Numbered from the stretch's first letter, positions 44,700 to 53,701 are shown. The stretch is DNA of 64,000 nt from an uncultured Alphaproteobacteria bacterium (GCA_902595425.1 CACJPV010000002.1:127559-191558), one strand, 5' to 3'. Notes: generated by a model from the sequence alone, not told the origin. Translations and numbers: made by a program.

Positions 44700-45521
44700 A
44701 TGTCAGTTTTTAATAACATATCAAGGAGAAAGTTTATCTATGGTTCTGCTTGTTTTTGTGGATCATCATTATTTTTACCTTCTTGCACTGAGGTTGCTTT
44801 ATCAGAAAGAAAACAACTTAATATTTTATCAGATGATTTTTTGTATTCAAAAACCTTCCCTGCTTACAATAATTTTAAATCAGAATCCAAACTTATAACA
44901 GGCACATCAGAATATAATCAATTAGTTGATATTGGTTTTAGAATCCGTGATGCAATTAATGTGTATTACAAAACAAATGGACAACAAGATCCAACATCTA
45001 ATTTTCAGTGGGAATTTATTCTTGTTGATGATGATCAAACCAAAAATGCTTGGTGTATGCCAGGTGGTAAAATTGCTTTTTATTCTGGGATCCTTCCGAT
45101 AGCTAAAAATGAAGATGGTATTGCATCTATCATGGGACACGAAATAGCTCACGCAGTAGCAAGGCACTCTGCAGAAAGAGCAAGCACAGCCATGCTAACC
45201 GACCTTGGAATAATGGCTGTAGAACAATTTGTTTTAGGTCAACGATTGCCTCAGGCCTCTGGGTATATTCGTCAATTTGGTCTTGATTTACCTTTTAATA
45301 GAAAACAAGAGTCTGAAGCAGACTATTTAGGAATAATATTTTCAAGCTTAGCAGGTTATAATATTGAAGAGTCTTATAAAGTTTGGGAGCGAATGAAAGA
45401 AGAGGCAGGTTCTGGTCCTGCAGAATTTTGGAGCACTCATCCATCACCAGATAATAGAATTAAAAAATTAAAGGAATGGATACCGATTGTATCAAGACAG
45501 TATCCTGCTATAAGTGTTTAA
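44700..45521 (+). CDS. M48-family metalloprotease, Tat-exported lipoprotein
   Basis: A 273-residue protein with the zinc motif HEIAHAVARHSAE (residues near 150) and the third ligand in KQESEADYLG. The N-terminus has a twin-arginine motif SRRKFIYG and a lipobox LPSC about residue 29, so it is probably exported by Tat and lipid-anchored. It resembles the LoiP/YggG-like envelope M48 proteases that act in protein quality control. Its stop overlaps the fbpC start codon (TAATG). Confidence 0.86.
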   Translation: MSVFNNISRRKFIYGSACFCGSSLFLPSCTEVALSERKQLNILSDDFLYSKTFPAYNNFKSESKLITGTSEYNQLVDIGFRIRDAINVYYKTNGQQDPTSNFQWEFILVDDDQTKNAWCMPGGKIAFYSGILPIAKNEDGIASIMGHEIAHAVARHSAERASTAMLTDLGIMAVEQFVLGQRLPQASGYIRQFGLDLPFNRKQESEADYLGIIFSSLAGYNIEESYKVWERMKEEAGSGPAEFWSTHPSPDNRIKKLKEWIPIVSRQYPAISV

Positions 45522-46567
45522 TGCTAGCAGTTAGTATAAAAAACCTTAGTCACAAAATTAACAATAAACCAATTTTAAATAATGTTAATTTTGAATTAAA
45601 AAAAGATTCTATTGCTTGCATTCTTGGACCTTCCGGTAGTGGTAAAACGACATTATTAAAATTAATAGCAGGTTTAGATAAGGTCCAAAATGGTAAAATC
45701 TTTATAAATGAACAAGAAGTAAGTTCTCCTAATAAACATCTCGCAACTGAGAAAAGAAAAATTGGGTATCTCTTTCAAGACTACGCGCTCTTTCCTCACT
45801 TAACAGTCAAAGAAAATCTTAAATATCCTATTAATTTTAAAAACTCCATTTATACGATTAATGATATTATTGATGTTATTAAATTACCAAATTCTCTTGA
45901 TAAATATCCACATGAATTAAGTGGTGGAGAGCAACAACGAGTTGCTTTAGCAAGATCTATAATTTCTCATCCAGATTTATTATTATTAGACGAACCATTT
46001 TCTAGTCTTGATTTGAATTTAAGAGAAGAAATACGTGATGATACACTTCACTTACTTCAAAAATCTAACGTATCAACAATTATAGTTACGCATGATCCTT
46101 TTGAAGCAATGTTTATTTCAAATCAAATAAACATCATGGATGATAATGGTAGTATTATTCAATCTGGCTCTCCAGCAGATTTGTACAATACCCCTAAGAA
46201 TGAATATGTTACAAGATTTTTTGGAGAAACAAATGTTTTTCATGGTAATGCAGTTGATTCTATAGTTGCTACTCCTGTTGGCAACGTAAGAGTAGATCCT
46301 AAGTATAAAAACAAAAATGTTACAGTTCACATAAGACCTCAAGGAATAAAATTAAGTGAACAACCAACACCTGTTAACGGAATAAAGGGCACAGTTATGG
46401 CTTCAAAGTTAATGGGCTCATTTAGTTTTATTCATTTATCAGTTTTAAATAATAAAAATGAAGTAGTGCATGTTCATAGTCACATGCCTCCTGAATTTAA
46501 CCCTAAACAATCTTCTGCTGTAGAAATTGCAGTGGATGAAAAACATACTTTCGTTTTTGAAAGTTAA
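45521..46567 (+). CDS. fbpC: Ferric iron ABC transporter ATP-binding protein FbpC
   Basis: A 348-residue ABC ATPase. I took ATG 45521, which overlaps the protease stop, over a frame starting at 45476 inside that gene. It has Walker A GPSGSGKTT, VFQ-type LFQDYALFPHLTV, signature LSGGEQQRVALARS, Walker B LLLLDEPFSSLD and a C-terminal TOBE-like domain (VHIRPQGIKLS). The subfamily is FbpC/PotA-like; the convergent fbpAB operon makes iron the likely cargo. Notably, it is encoded on the opposite strand from its partners. Confidence 0.82.
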   Translation: MLAVSIKNLSHKINNKPILNNVNFELKKDSIACILGPSGSGKTTLLKLIAGLDKVQNGKIFINEQEVSSPNKHLATEKRKIGYLFQDYALFPHLTVKENLKYPINFKNSIYTINDIIDVIKLPNSLDKYPHELSGGEQQRVALARSIISHPDLLLLDEPFSSLDLNLREEIRDDTLHLLQKSNVSTIIVTHDPFEAMFISNQINIMDDNGSIIQSGSPADLYNTPKNEYVTRFFGETNVFHGNAVDSIVATPVGNVRVDPKYKNKNVTVHIRPQGIKLSEQPTPVNGIKGTVMASKLMGSFSFIHLSVLNNKNEVVHVHSHMPPEFNPKQSSAVEIAVDEKHTFVFES

Positions 46568-48171
46568 ATACTTTCTTTTCTTTGTGATACTCTTTGCAAT
46601 GCAGAGTTTAAAAATATAATTGGACCTAATCCAACTACAACAATAATAAGAGCGGCAAAAGAAGATTCTTGTAAAAGTTCATCCGAAGCGTACTGATAGA
46701 CATAAGTTGCTAAAGTTTCAAAGTTGAAAGGACGCAATAAAAGTGTGATGGGAAGTTCTTTTAATATATCAACAAAGACCAATATTCCTCCAATTAATAT
46801 ATTGGAAAATATTAAGGGCATAATTACAACTTTAACACCTTTATAAAAACCAGCTCCCATAGTCAAAGAAGCATCCATAGCATTTGGATGAATTTTTAAA
46901 ATTCCTGATCTAATAGATGCATTTCCTACAGCCAAAAATCTAACTATGTAAGCAAATATCAAGACAATAAAACCTCCTGCAACATAACTTAGATGAAGAT
47001 GAAGGTATTTATTAATCCATCCTAGGAAAATTACCATTCCTACTGCCAATATTGTTCCTGGCAGTGCATATCCACAAGACGCAAGAAAAATTAGGGATTT
47101 TTGAAAATTATTTGATTTATATTGAGAGATGATAATTAAAAATATTGAAGCCAGCATAACAAAAAAAGCACCTGTAAGAGCTAAAGTAATACTAAAAAAA
47201 GAAGTGTAGAATATTTGTGTGAAATCAATAATGGAAAAACCACTAAAAATAAAATTTAATAATACAGATACTGGAATAACAAATCCTATAACTATAGGTA
47301 TTATACAAACAAAAAAACAAATTATTTTCTTAACATTTGATGTAGTTTTAGCCTCTATCATATTTTGACCACTACTTTTTTCATGAAATCTTTGATTCCT
47401 TCTAGCAAGATATTCTATAGTTATTAAGACAACTACAAATATAAATAAAACAGATGAAATTTGTGAAGCTCCTGACAAACTATTCATACCAAGCCACACG
47501 TTAAAAACACCTAAAGTTAATGTCTCAAGCGCAAAATATTCAACAGTACCAAAATCAGATACAGTTTCCATTAACACAAGAGCCAAACCAGCTATGATGC
47601 CAGGTCGGGCAAGTGGTAAAGCAACACTAAAAAAACTACTTCTTCCATATATTAAACTTGTTTGAAAAAAAGATATAGGCACTGTTAGAAATGATGCTCT
47701 GGTAGTCATATAAATATATGGGTATAAAACAAATGACATTACAAATATTGCTCCTTCCATAGATCGTATTTCAGGAAACCAATATTCTTCTGCGTTTTTT
47801 AAATTAAAAAACTCTCTTATAATTTTTTGAACCGGTCCAGCGTACTCTAAAAAATCTGTATATGTGTATGCAATTATATAAGCTGGAACTGCTGCTGGTA
47901 ATAATAAAGCCCATTCAAAAAAATTCTTTCCAAAAAAATTATACCTAGTAACAACCCATGCGGTAGATATACCTAATAAAGAACTTAGCAAACCAACACC
48001 TATCATCAATATAATTGTATTCGAAATATATCTTGGCAATACAGTTGAGAATAAATGTGGCCACAATGAAGTGTCACCTAAAAAAGCAGAATAAAAAATT
48101 GCAAATACTGGCGCAATAATAATTAATGCAACCAAGGTAGCAAATAAAGATGAATTATTCCAATTTAACAA
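46564..48171 (-). CDS. fbpB: Ferric iron ABC transporter permease FbpB, two fused domains
   Basis: A 535-residue permease with about twelve spans and two permease domains. The segments VSDFGTVEYFALETLTLGV (first half) and DILKELPITLLLRPFNFETLA (second half) are typical of iron-type FbpB/FutB proteins. It lies 18 bp downstream of fbpA and overlaps the 3' end of the convergent fbpC by 4 bp. Confidence 0.9.
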   Translation of the reverse strand: MLNWNNSSLFATLVALIIIAPVFAIFYSAFLGDTSLWPHLFSTVLPRYISNTIILMIGVGLLSSLLGISTAWVVTRYNFFGKNFFEWALLLPAAVPAYIIAYTYTDFLEYAGPVQKIIREFFNLKNAEEYWFPEIRSMEGAIFVMSFVLYPYIYMTTRASFLTVPISFFQTSLIYGRSSFFSVALPLARPGIIAGLALVLMETVSDFGTVEYFALETLTLGVFNVWLGMNSLSGASQISSVLFIFVVVLITIEYLARRNQRFHEKSSGQNMIEAKTTSNVKKIICFFVCIIPIVIGFVIPVSVLLNFIFSGFSIIDFTQIFYTSFFSITLALTGAFFVMLASIFLIIISQYKSNNFQKSLIFLASCGYALPGTILAVGMVIFLGWINKYLHLHLSYVAGGFIVLIFAYIVRFLAVGNASIRSGILKIHPNAMDASLTMGAGFYKGVKVVIMPLIFSNILIGGILVFVDILKELPITLLLRPFNFETLATYVYQYASDELLQESSFAALIIVVVGLGPIIFLNSALQRVSQRKESI

Positions 48172-48189
48172 AACACTTGATGTTATAGA

Positions 48190-49209
48190 TTACCATCCAA
48201 CTCTATCAATTATTTTTTGTGCTTCAGGAGCAAGTTCAGCTATTTTTATAATTGGTAATTTATCTTCCCTAAAGTTTCCCCAGGAACTAAGCTCTTTGCT
48301 TGGATTTACGATGGGATTAACAGGATACTCAAAATTTATTTCACCATATAATTGTTGAGATTCTTTTGTAGTTAAAAATTCTAACAACAGTATTGCTTCT
48401 TTTTTGTTTTTTGAGTGCAGGGCAACACCTCCACCCGATATGTTAATATGTGCGCCACGGTCACCTTCTTTTTGATTTGGAAAAACCAACTTTACTTTTT
48501 CAGCCCATTTTCTTTGCTCAGGATCTTCAGAAAATTTTAATTTTCCATAATAATAATTATTAATAATTGCTATATTACATTCACCTTCATATATAGACTT
48601 AATTTGAGCTCTATCATTTCCTTGAGGTCTTCGCGCAAAATTATTTACAAGACCTTTTGCCCAAGCTTCCGCATTTGCTTCTCCATATTCTGCTAAAACA
48701 GATGCCATGATTCCTCTATTATAAACATGACTTCCAGGCCTTGAACAAATTTGACCTTTCCATTTCGGGTCGGCTAAGTCTTCTAATCTAGTTATTTCAC
48801 CATCCTTAATTTTTTCTTTATTTACCGCAATAACCCTTGCTCTTTTAGATAGAGCAAACCAATTGTTTTCAGGGCTTCTTAAATGTGATGGAACATTTTC
48901 TATTAATTTTTTAGACTCTATAGAGGCCAAAAGATTCAAATCTGAGTAAATATATAATCTGCCTATATCAACAGTTAATATAACATCAGCCGGACTGTTT
49001 TCTCCTTCTGATTGTAATCTTTGTGCAAGACCTTTTTTGGAATAGATAACGTTTGTTTTAATTCCAGTTTCATTTGTAAATAATTCTAAAAAAGGATTAA
49101 TTAAGAAGGGTTGTCTATGTGAATATATATTAATTTCTTTTGCAAAAAGATTTAGTGAAAAACATGTAATAAAGATTATTGATAAAATATTAAAAGTATT
49201 TTTTTTCAT
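48190..49209 (-). CDS. fbpA: Ferric iron-binding protein FbpA/FutA type
   Basis: A 339-residue periplasmic protein with a signal peptide (residues 1-24, ending LFAKE). The mature start EINIYSHRQPFLINPF and the tyrosine cluster INNYYYGKL near residue 215 match Fe3+-binding FbpA/FutA proteins, in which the tyrosines hold iron. The start overlaps the 3' end of the desaturase-like gene by 20 bp, so both are in one operon with fbpB. Confidence 0.92.
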   Translation of the reverse strand: MKKNTFNILSIIFITCFSLNLFAKEINIYSHRQPFLINPFLELFTNETGIKTNVIYSKKGLAQRLQSEGENSPADVILTVDIGRLYIYSDLNLLASIESKKLIENVPSHLRSPENNWFALSKRARVIAVNKEKIKDGEITRLEDLADPKWKGQICSRPGSHVYNRGIMASVLAEYGEANAEAWAKGLVNNFARRPQGNDRAQIKSIYEGECNIAIINNYYYGKLKFSEDPEQRKWAEKVKLVFPNQKEGDRGAHINISGGGVALHSKNKKEAILLLEFLTTKESQQLYGEINFEYPVNPIVNPSKELSSWGNFREDKLPIIKIAELAPEAQKIIDRVGW

Positions 49210-50209
49210 TAGAATAACTCCTCTTAAAAAGATTAAAATAAAATTTTTTTCGTAACAAATTTAAATTTTTAATAAAATAATTCTTTATTTCAAAAAAAGG
49301 ATTTAAATAAAGTGTTTTTAAATCATGACTTTCGTCTTTTTGATTTTTTTCAATGCCAAGTTTAAGTGTTTCAAAGTCAACAGAATGATGTAATGAACCA
49401 AAAAGCCAATCCCAAATTGCTAGTGCAGCGCCAAAATTTTTATCATGGTGCTCATTAGCTATAGAGTGATGTAGTTGATGTTGAGCTGGGGAAATAAAAA
49501 TATATTCTACCCACTTCCAATATTGAATGCCTATGTGAGAATGCCGTAGATTTGAACCTAAAACATTAAATATAAATACAAAAATATTTACTCCCAATAT
49601 TGTAAATAAGCTAACTGTATTTCCAAATAAAAATATAAATGTTGAAATACTAATAGCTTGTGTAACTGAACTTCTTAAAGAAAAAATAATTCCTTCTAAC
49701 GGATGTGTTCTAAACACTGTCATTGGGGTAAGAACGGTGGCTGAATGATGAACTTTATGCAGTGACCAAAGAATTGGCCAACGGTGCATAAATCTATGTA
49801 TTAAATACTTACTAAAATCATCAATCGTAAATTGAAAAGTCGTAAATGAAATAACCACAATAATAGGTAAAGTATTTGAAAACATACCAACACTCATCCA
49901 ATCTATTGAGTGAAAATAAAAGTATAAGGCTGTAGCTATTGTTAAATGTGTTATCAATATTGGTGAAACTATCATCATTATTAATTGATTGATTAAAAAA
50001 ACTTTATAATCCGATTTTGCTGATTTAGAAAAAAAGATTTTCCAATTAAAAATTTTTTTTAAAGCGACTTTTAAAGTAAATTTTTTACTTAAGATAAACC
50101 AACCTAAGGCAATGAATATTGATATAACAATATAAGCAATAAAAACTCTTTTTTTTGGATCAATAAATTGACTACCAATTTTGAAAAAATAGTCTGACAG
50201 GATATCCAT
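49190..50209 (-). CDS. Sterol desaturase/fatty acid hydroxylase superfamily protein
   Basis: A 339-residue integral membrane protein with several spans and the di-iron histidine clusters of the superfamily: HRFMH and HKVHHSA (near residues 137-155), then HQLHHS with NEHHDKNFG further on. These bind two iron ions for hydroxylation or desaturation of lipids. The substrate is unknown; a lipid headgroup or fatty acyl chain is likely. Co-transcription with the iron importer would link an iron enzyme to iron supply, but this is inference. Confidence 0.86.
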   Translation of the reverse strand: MDILSDYFFKIGSQFIDPKKRVFIAYIVISIFIALGWFILSKKFTLKVALKKIFNWKIFFSKSAKSDYKVFLINQLIMMIVSPILITHLTIATALYFYFHSIDWMSVGMFSNTLPIIVVISFTTFQFTIDDFSKYLIHRFMHRWPILWSLHKVHHSATVLTPMTVFRTHPLEGIIFSLRSSVTQAISISTFIFLFGNTVSLFTILGVNIFVFIFNVLGSNLRHSHIGIQYWKWVEYIFISPAQHQLHHSIANEHHDKNFGAALAIWDWLFGSLHHSVDFETLKLGIEKNQKDESHDLKTLYLNPFFEIKNYFIKNLNLLRKKFYFNLFKRSYSNEKKYF

Positions 50210-50220
50210 ATAACTTCATA

Positions 50221-50244
50221 GTGTGGCTTTTAAAAAAGCCACAC
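50221..50244. repeat. GC-clamped hairpin between the DUF4856 and desaturase-like genes
   Basis: GTGTGGCTTTT (50221-50231) pairs with AAAAGCCACAC (50234-50244), a strong stem with a small loop in the 46-bp gap. Neither strand has a T run after the stem. It may stabilise the mRNA end or reduce read-through from the DUF4856 gene into the desaturase-fbpAB genes. Confidence 0.6.
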
Positions 50245-50255
50245 AAAATTTAATA

Positions 50256-51632
50256 TTAATCATTTTCTGCAGAATCAGAACTGCCCATTGAACTAGCAAG
50301 ATCTTCCATCGCAGATAGTTGATCATTAGCTCTAGCAGTTACGCCAAATTCATCGATCATAAGTTTTTGAATTTTAAGCATATGTAACTTAAACTCACCC
50401 CATTCCTGAGCTTGATCTTTGATGAAATTACCGTTTGAATCAACTCCAACAACTTGTGAAGCATTTAATAAAACTGGTCCAAAGCCCATCATTCTATTCA
50501 TCTTAACAGCTGCTTCTCCTAGATTTTCTGGTCCACACTGAAGTGCTAAAGCAAAACCTTTAAGCTCACCCCAATGTTTTGCATATTTTCTAAACGCATC
50601 AGTTGTATCACCATTTGCTTCAACGATTATTTCAAGCGCTACTATGTCTTTATAAGTTGAACCTGCATACTTAAATACAGACTCAGCAATTACTTTTTGC
50701 CAGTTATCTCTGATAACATCTCTTGCAGCTAACATTGCAGTTCTTTCGTCGAAATTAAGATTACGACCATCAGCATCTCTTATAACTTCTCTTCCGTCTA
50801 TAAATGCTTGGTTAACTGTAGCAAGGTAATTTGTCTTTCCACCTTTATCATAACTTGATGCATAGTAAGCATGAGCATATAGCATCTCAGAATACAAATC
50901 TACAACACCATCTCCATTATAATCTGCTGAAGATAAATCTTTCATCTTGGCAACGTTATAGTTTTCTTCAGCTGATAGTGTTAAAGAATGTGCTGGCGCA
51001 CCCCAATATCCAAAAGCTTCATCCCAACTATGTTCTTTACCAGTATAATAAGATCCTTCTTTGTAAGGTTTATTATTTGGCTTTTCCCCAACTTTCATTT
51101 TTTTTCCAAGATAGTTGTTTACAGCTTGGTTGTAAAAAACAGCACCCATTGCAAATTTAGAAATCAATTGTGTGTAATCAAATCCAGTATTTGGATCAAA
51201 ACCACCTTCAACTTCGCTTGCTTTTTGCATCATATGTTCAATAGTTTCAGGTCCAGTTAGTCCTCCCCAACCAGGAATTGCACCTTTGTACATTTTGCCA
51301 GATAAATTACCGCTACCTATTTCTGAAACCATGGTTTGCATAACTGGAAAACCATCTTTAGATTTTGGGGCAATGATCTCTAAACCATCTTCACCATTGT
51401 AATAAGCCATCATTTTATCGAGATCACCTGTTTTAACAAGTTTTTTCAAACTATCATGTAGAACTTGTCTTGCCATTTGCCCTGTATATTTTACAGAATT
51501 TGTTTTATCACCATCATAACCTTTAAGTGTAATTGGATAAGGTCCATATATCTGATGACCATCAGCCAATAATGATTTTGAAAAACTAATTGCTATTATT
51601 ATTGAAGTAATAATTGTAAATATTTTTTTCAT
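50256..51632 (-). CDS. DUF4856 protein, imelysin-like, probable iron-regulated exported protein
   Basis: A 458-residue protein with a signal peptide (residues 1-23, ending LLADG). It has the KEHSWDEAFGYWGAPAH segment (near residue 199) that characterises DUF4856, a family related to the imelysin/iron-regulated EfeO-IrpA group. The function is unknown, but related proteins bind iron or act at the envelope during iron uptake. It is encoded directly upstream of the desaturase-fbpAB operon. An Irr-box palindrome at 51804-51818 and a GC-clamped leader hairpin (51659-51705) precede it, with a clear GAGGAG ribosome binding site at 51636-51641. Confidence 0.82.
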   Translation of the reverse strand: MKKIFTIITSIIIAISFSKSLLADGHQIYGPYPITLKGYDGDKTNSVKYTGQMARQVLHDSLKKLVKTGDLDKMMAYYNGEDGLEIIAPKSKDGFPVMQTMVSEIGSGNLSGKMYKGAIPGWGGLTGPETIEHMMQKASEVEGGFDPNTGFDYTQLISKFAMGAVFYNQAVNNYLGKKMKVGEKPNNKPYKEGSYYTGKEHSWDEAFGYWGAPAHSLTLSAEENYNVAKMKDLSSADYNGDGVVDLYSEMLYAHAYYASSYDKGGKTNYLATVNQAFIDGREVIRDADGRNLNFDERTAMLAARDVIRDNWQKVIAESVFKYAGSTYKDIVALEIIVEANGDTTDAFRKYAKHWGELKGFALALQCGPENLGEAAVKMNRMMGFGPVLLNASQVVGVDSNGNFIKDQAQEWGEFKLHMLKIQKLMIDEFGVTARANDQLSAMEDLASSMGSSDSAEND

Positions 51633-51658
51633 AAACTCCTCGTAATAAATTTTTAATT

Positions 51659-51705
51659 GCGGGAGCAGAATAACGGAATTGCTGGTAATGTTTTATTGCT
51701 CCCGC
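51659..51705 (-). promoter_or_regulatory. Structured mRNA leader of the DUF4856 gene
   Basis: On the minus strand GCGGGAGCA (51705-51697) pairs with TGCTCCCGC (51667-51659), extended by ATAA/TTAT-type pairs. The loop contains TACCAGCAATT (51687-51677). It is placed between the Irr-box promoter region and the ribosome binding site, about 18 nt from the latter, so it can be read as a cis-regulatory RNA. A related loop motif occurs in the leader at 52202-52249. Confidence 0.55.
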
Positions 51706-51803
51706 GTCCTCTTATTGAGAATCTAAAGACTTTAATATTTATAAAATTTCAAATCTAAATTAAAAAAAAATTCACTAAGTATTTGTACAAAATTTAAATA
51801 TTT

Positions 51804-51818
51804 TTAGAATTATTCTAA
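51804..51818. promoter_or_regulatory. Irr-box (iron control element)-like palindrome upstream of the DUF4856 gene
   Basis: TTAGAAT-T-ATTCTAA, 15 bp with a one-base centre, matches the alphaproteobacterial Irr box (TTTAGAA-N3-TTCTAAA type). It lies about 172 bp before the DUF4856 start, and about 8 bp after the regulator stop. The distance would suit Irr acting as an activator upstream of the promoter under low iron. An identical copy is at 52346-52360. Confidence 0.72.
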
Positions 51819-51825
51819 TTAAATA

Positions 51826-52188
51826 TTAGTTAGAAAAATACTTCTTTTGATCTAAATACCATTGAGTCAGCATCAAAGAATAACTTTCTGACAAACAGTA
51901 AGTTCTCATTCTTCTATCTTTTTTTGAGAATTTTTTGATGAAATAACCCTTTGCAACAGCATAATTAAGAGTTGAGTAAATTGTTGATCTGCAACCAAGT
52001 TTTGATGGTATTTTTTTACATAACAACTCATAAGACATACATTGATTATTGAAGGTTGAAGAAGCAATTTCAAGACTAATTAAACGTGTAAGCGCAGATG
52101 AATAAAAGAAGTTATAACAGGGATCTACATCTTTTTTAGAATAAAAATCTTTTTTTACTAAGTCTACAACGTTCTCTAAACCTAACAT
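51826..52188 (-). CDS. Small winged-helix regulator (MarR-like)
   Basis: About 120 residues from the ATG at 52186-52188; the frame also opens with TTG two codons earlier. It has a helix-turn-helix-like stretch around LCKKIPSKLGCRSTIYSTLNYAVAKGY and a charged wing KKFSKKDRRMRTYCLS, a pattern of MarR-like proteins. Two cysteines lie near the recognition helix. It is preceded by a structured leader and an Irr-box copy and precedes the DUF4856 gene on the same strand, so it is probably an iron-responsive transcription factor for the neighbourhood. I do not recognise a specific family. Confidence 0.55.
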   Translation of the reverse strand: MLGLENVVDLVKKDFYSKKDVDPCYNFFYSSALTRLISLEIASSTFNNQCMSYELLCKKIPSKLGCRSTIYSTLNYAVAKGYFIKKFSKKDRRMRTYCLSESYSLMLTQWYLDQKKYFSN

Positions 52189-52201
52189 AAGCAAATTTTT
52201 T

Positions 52202-52249
52202 TTGGGGTGAAAAATTGCGCTGGTACCTGCAACAACCTTTCAACCCCAA
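52202..52249 (-). promoter_or_regulatory. Structured mRNA leader of the small regulator gene
   Basis: On the minus strand TTGGGG (52249-52244) plus adjacent bases pairs with CCCCAA (52207-52202), with an inner short stem around TTGC/GCAA-type bases. The loop has TACCAGCGCAATT (52225-52213), sharing TACCAGC and AATT with the leader at 51659-51705. It ends about 13 nt before the ATG, with an A-rich stretch in place of a Shine-Dalgarno sequence. Confidence 0.5.
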
Positions 52250-52345
52250 GTAGAAACATACAGATCTTTTTTATGAATTTTAATTTAAGAGTACAGTGTA
52301 TTTTTTATATTAAGGATATATGTTGAAAATTAATCATTATTAAAT

Positions 52346-52360
52346 TTAGAATTATTCTAA
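52346..52360. promoter_or_regulatory. Irr-box-like palindrome upstream of the small regulator gene
   Basis: TTAGAAT-T-ATTCTAA, identical in all 15 bases to the copy at 51804-51818. It lies 158 bp before the regulator start and 1 bp after the HupE stop codon. Both copies have AT-rich flanks extending the palindrome (AAATT and AATTT here). Confidence 0.72.
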
Positions 52361-52361
52361 T

Positions 52362-52964
52362 TTAAATTAATAAAGACATACCAAACAGAGCACATCCAGC
52401 TCCAGCAACTTTTAAAACAATTGATGAAAATTTAGTCTTAATAGCTAGACTTCCTATTCCCACACCAAATAAATGTAACGTAGCTGTTCCAGATGCAAAG
52501 CCAAGTGCAAATAAAATTGGGTTTACTGCCCAAGGCATCTCCATGCCGTGCGCTAATCCATGACACATTCCAAAAATACAAATAAAAATCATTATAATAT
52601 TAGTGGCAATTTTTTTTTCTATCGCAATTGCTATGCCTAATAAAATGACAGAAAAGACTATGCCGTATTCAACAAATATAAAGGCAGATTCTTCTAAATC
52701 AAAAAAGAAAACCTCAATAAGCATACCAATGGTACCACCGATAATCATCATTAAAACAAAGGTTGCAGGAATTGTCCAAATTGCTCTTCCTCCTATTTGG
52801 GCGCTTACAACACCAACACTAACCATTGCTAAAAAATGATCTATCCCTAATACTGGATGAGAAAGACCATCATAAAAACCTACCATACCTGTAAAAGTAT
52901 GTGCATGAACACCAGAGGTATAAAAAATTAGAGATAAAGAGAGTAAAATTAAATTCACTTTCAT
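52362..52964 (-). CDS. hupE: HupE/UreJ-like metal transporter
   Basis: A 200-residue membrane protein with a signal-like start and about six spans. The HPVLGIDHFLAMVSVGVVSAQ segment (near residue 36) and GMCHGLAHGMEMP (near residue 131) are the histidine-bearing signatures of HupE/UreJ, which carry nickel or cobalt, or serve as metal permeases more broadly. It overlaps the preceding hypothetical gene by 4 bp, so both are co-translated. Lack of hydrogenase or urease genes nearby leaves the metal uncertain. Confidence 0.82.
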   Translation of the reverse strand: MKVNLILLSLSLIFYTSGVHAHTFTGMVGFYDGLSHPVLGIDHFLAMVSVGVVSAQIGGRAIWTIPATFVLMMIIGGTIGMLIEVFFFDLEESAFIFVEYGIVFSVILLGIAIAIEKKIATNIIMIFICIFGMCHGLAHGMEMPWAVNPILFALGFASGTATLHLFGVGIGSLAIKTKFSSIVLKVAGAGCALFGMSLLI

Positions 52965-53662
52965 ACAAACCCTTTCTGCTTTCTTGAAAATAACTTTTTA
53001 ATAATGAAATAAATTAGAAATATTATAACTACTATAGCTATATGTGGAATATAAGCACGAATATCAAATTTTTGCCAATGCACTATATCCATAGCAGGCC
53101 CAATATATAAGAGGATAGGTGTCCATGTTAAAGTTTGCTCCCACAAATTAGATCCAAAAAATTCAGCTTCTCCTACAGCAAGAGAATAATGCCCTGAATT
53201 ATTTTCATTAAAAATTTGAATTAAATAAGAACCTGCATTCAAATTAAAACTTCTCTTAAAGCCAGTATCTTCATTAACTTCGGCTCCTATTTCCGGTCCT
53301 TTCCAATACCAATCTCTAGCATATGGTTCATACCAAGCTTCCCATTCAAAATTTTGGCCATCTGCAAAAAATTTTAAAATTTTATTATTTTTTTCATTAA
53401 TCGAATATACAGCAATCGATAACCATAAATGGTCATCATCAACTTTAGGACTTAAAATTCCAGTATAAAATAAAAATTCTTCTTCACTATTAATTAAATA
53501 ATAGTGTGGTTCTCCGTCAAGCTTACCATAATATGCTTTAGATATTTCTGGATCTATAACTTGATGAGGATTATCAATAGAAGGTGAATAATTTATTAAC
53601 TTTGGCTGATGAGCAAATAAATTAGAACTAAATAAAAAGAAAATAATTACGATTAATCTCAT
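52961..53662 (-). CDS. Hypothetical exported protein with a C-terminal membrane anchor, paired with HupE
   Basis: A 233-residue protein with a signal peptide (residues 1-17, ending LFAHQP), an acidic aromatic-rich soluble domain (EWEAWYEPYARDWYWKG is typical), and a C-terminal membrane span (residues about 203-223) followed by KKLFSRKQK. I do not recognise the family. Its last codons overlap hupE by 4 bp, which suggests a functional pair, perhaps an extracytoplasmic metal-binding partner. No Cys pairs are seen. Confidence 0.6.
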   Translation of the reverse strand: MRLIVIIFFLFSSNLFAHQPKLINYSPSIDNPHQVIDPEISKAYYGKLDGEPHYYLINSEEEFLFYTGILSPKVDDDHLWLSIAVYSINEKNNKILKFFADGQNFEWEAWYEPYARDWYWKGPEIGAEVNEDTGFKRSFNLNAGSYLIQIFNENNSGHYSLAVGEAEFFGSNLWEQTLTWTPILLYIGPAMDIVHWQKFDIRAYIPHIAIVVIIFLIYFIIKKLFSRKQKGFV

Positions 53663-53701
53663 TAACTGATTATAGTTTAGCTTTTATCATTTTCCAATTA
53701 A

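Noticed and set aside
45476-45520. Longer N-terminus for FbpC starting at 45476
   Set aside because: It would lie inside the protease gene. The ATG at 45521 overlaps the upstream stop in TAATG form, and the family alignment starts there.
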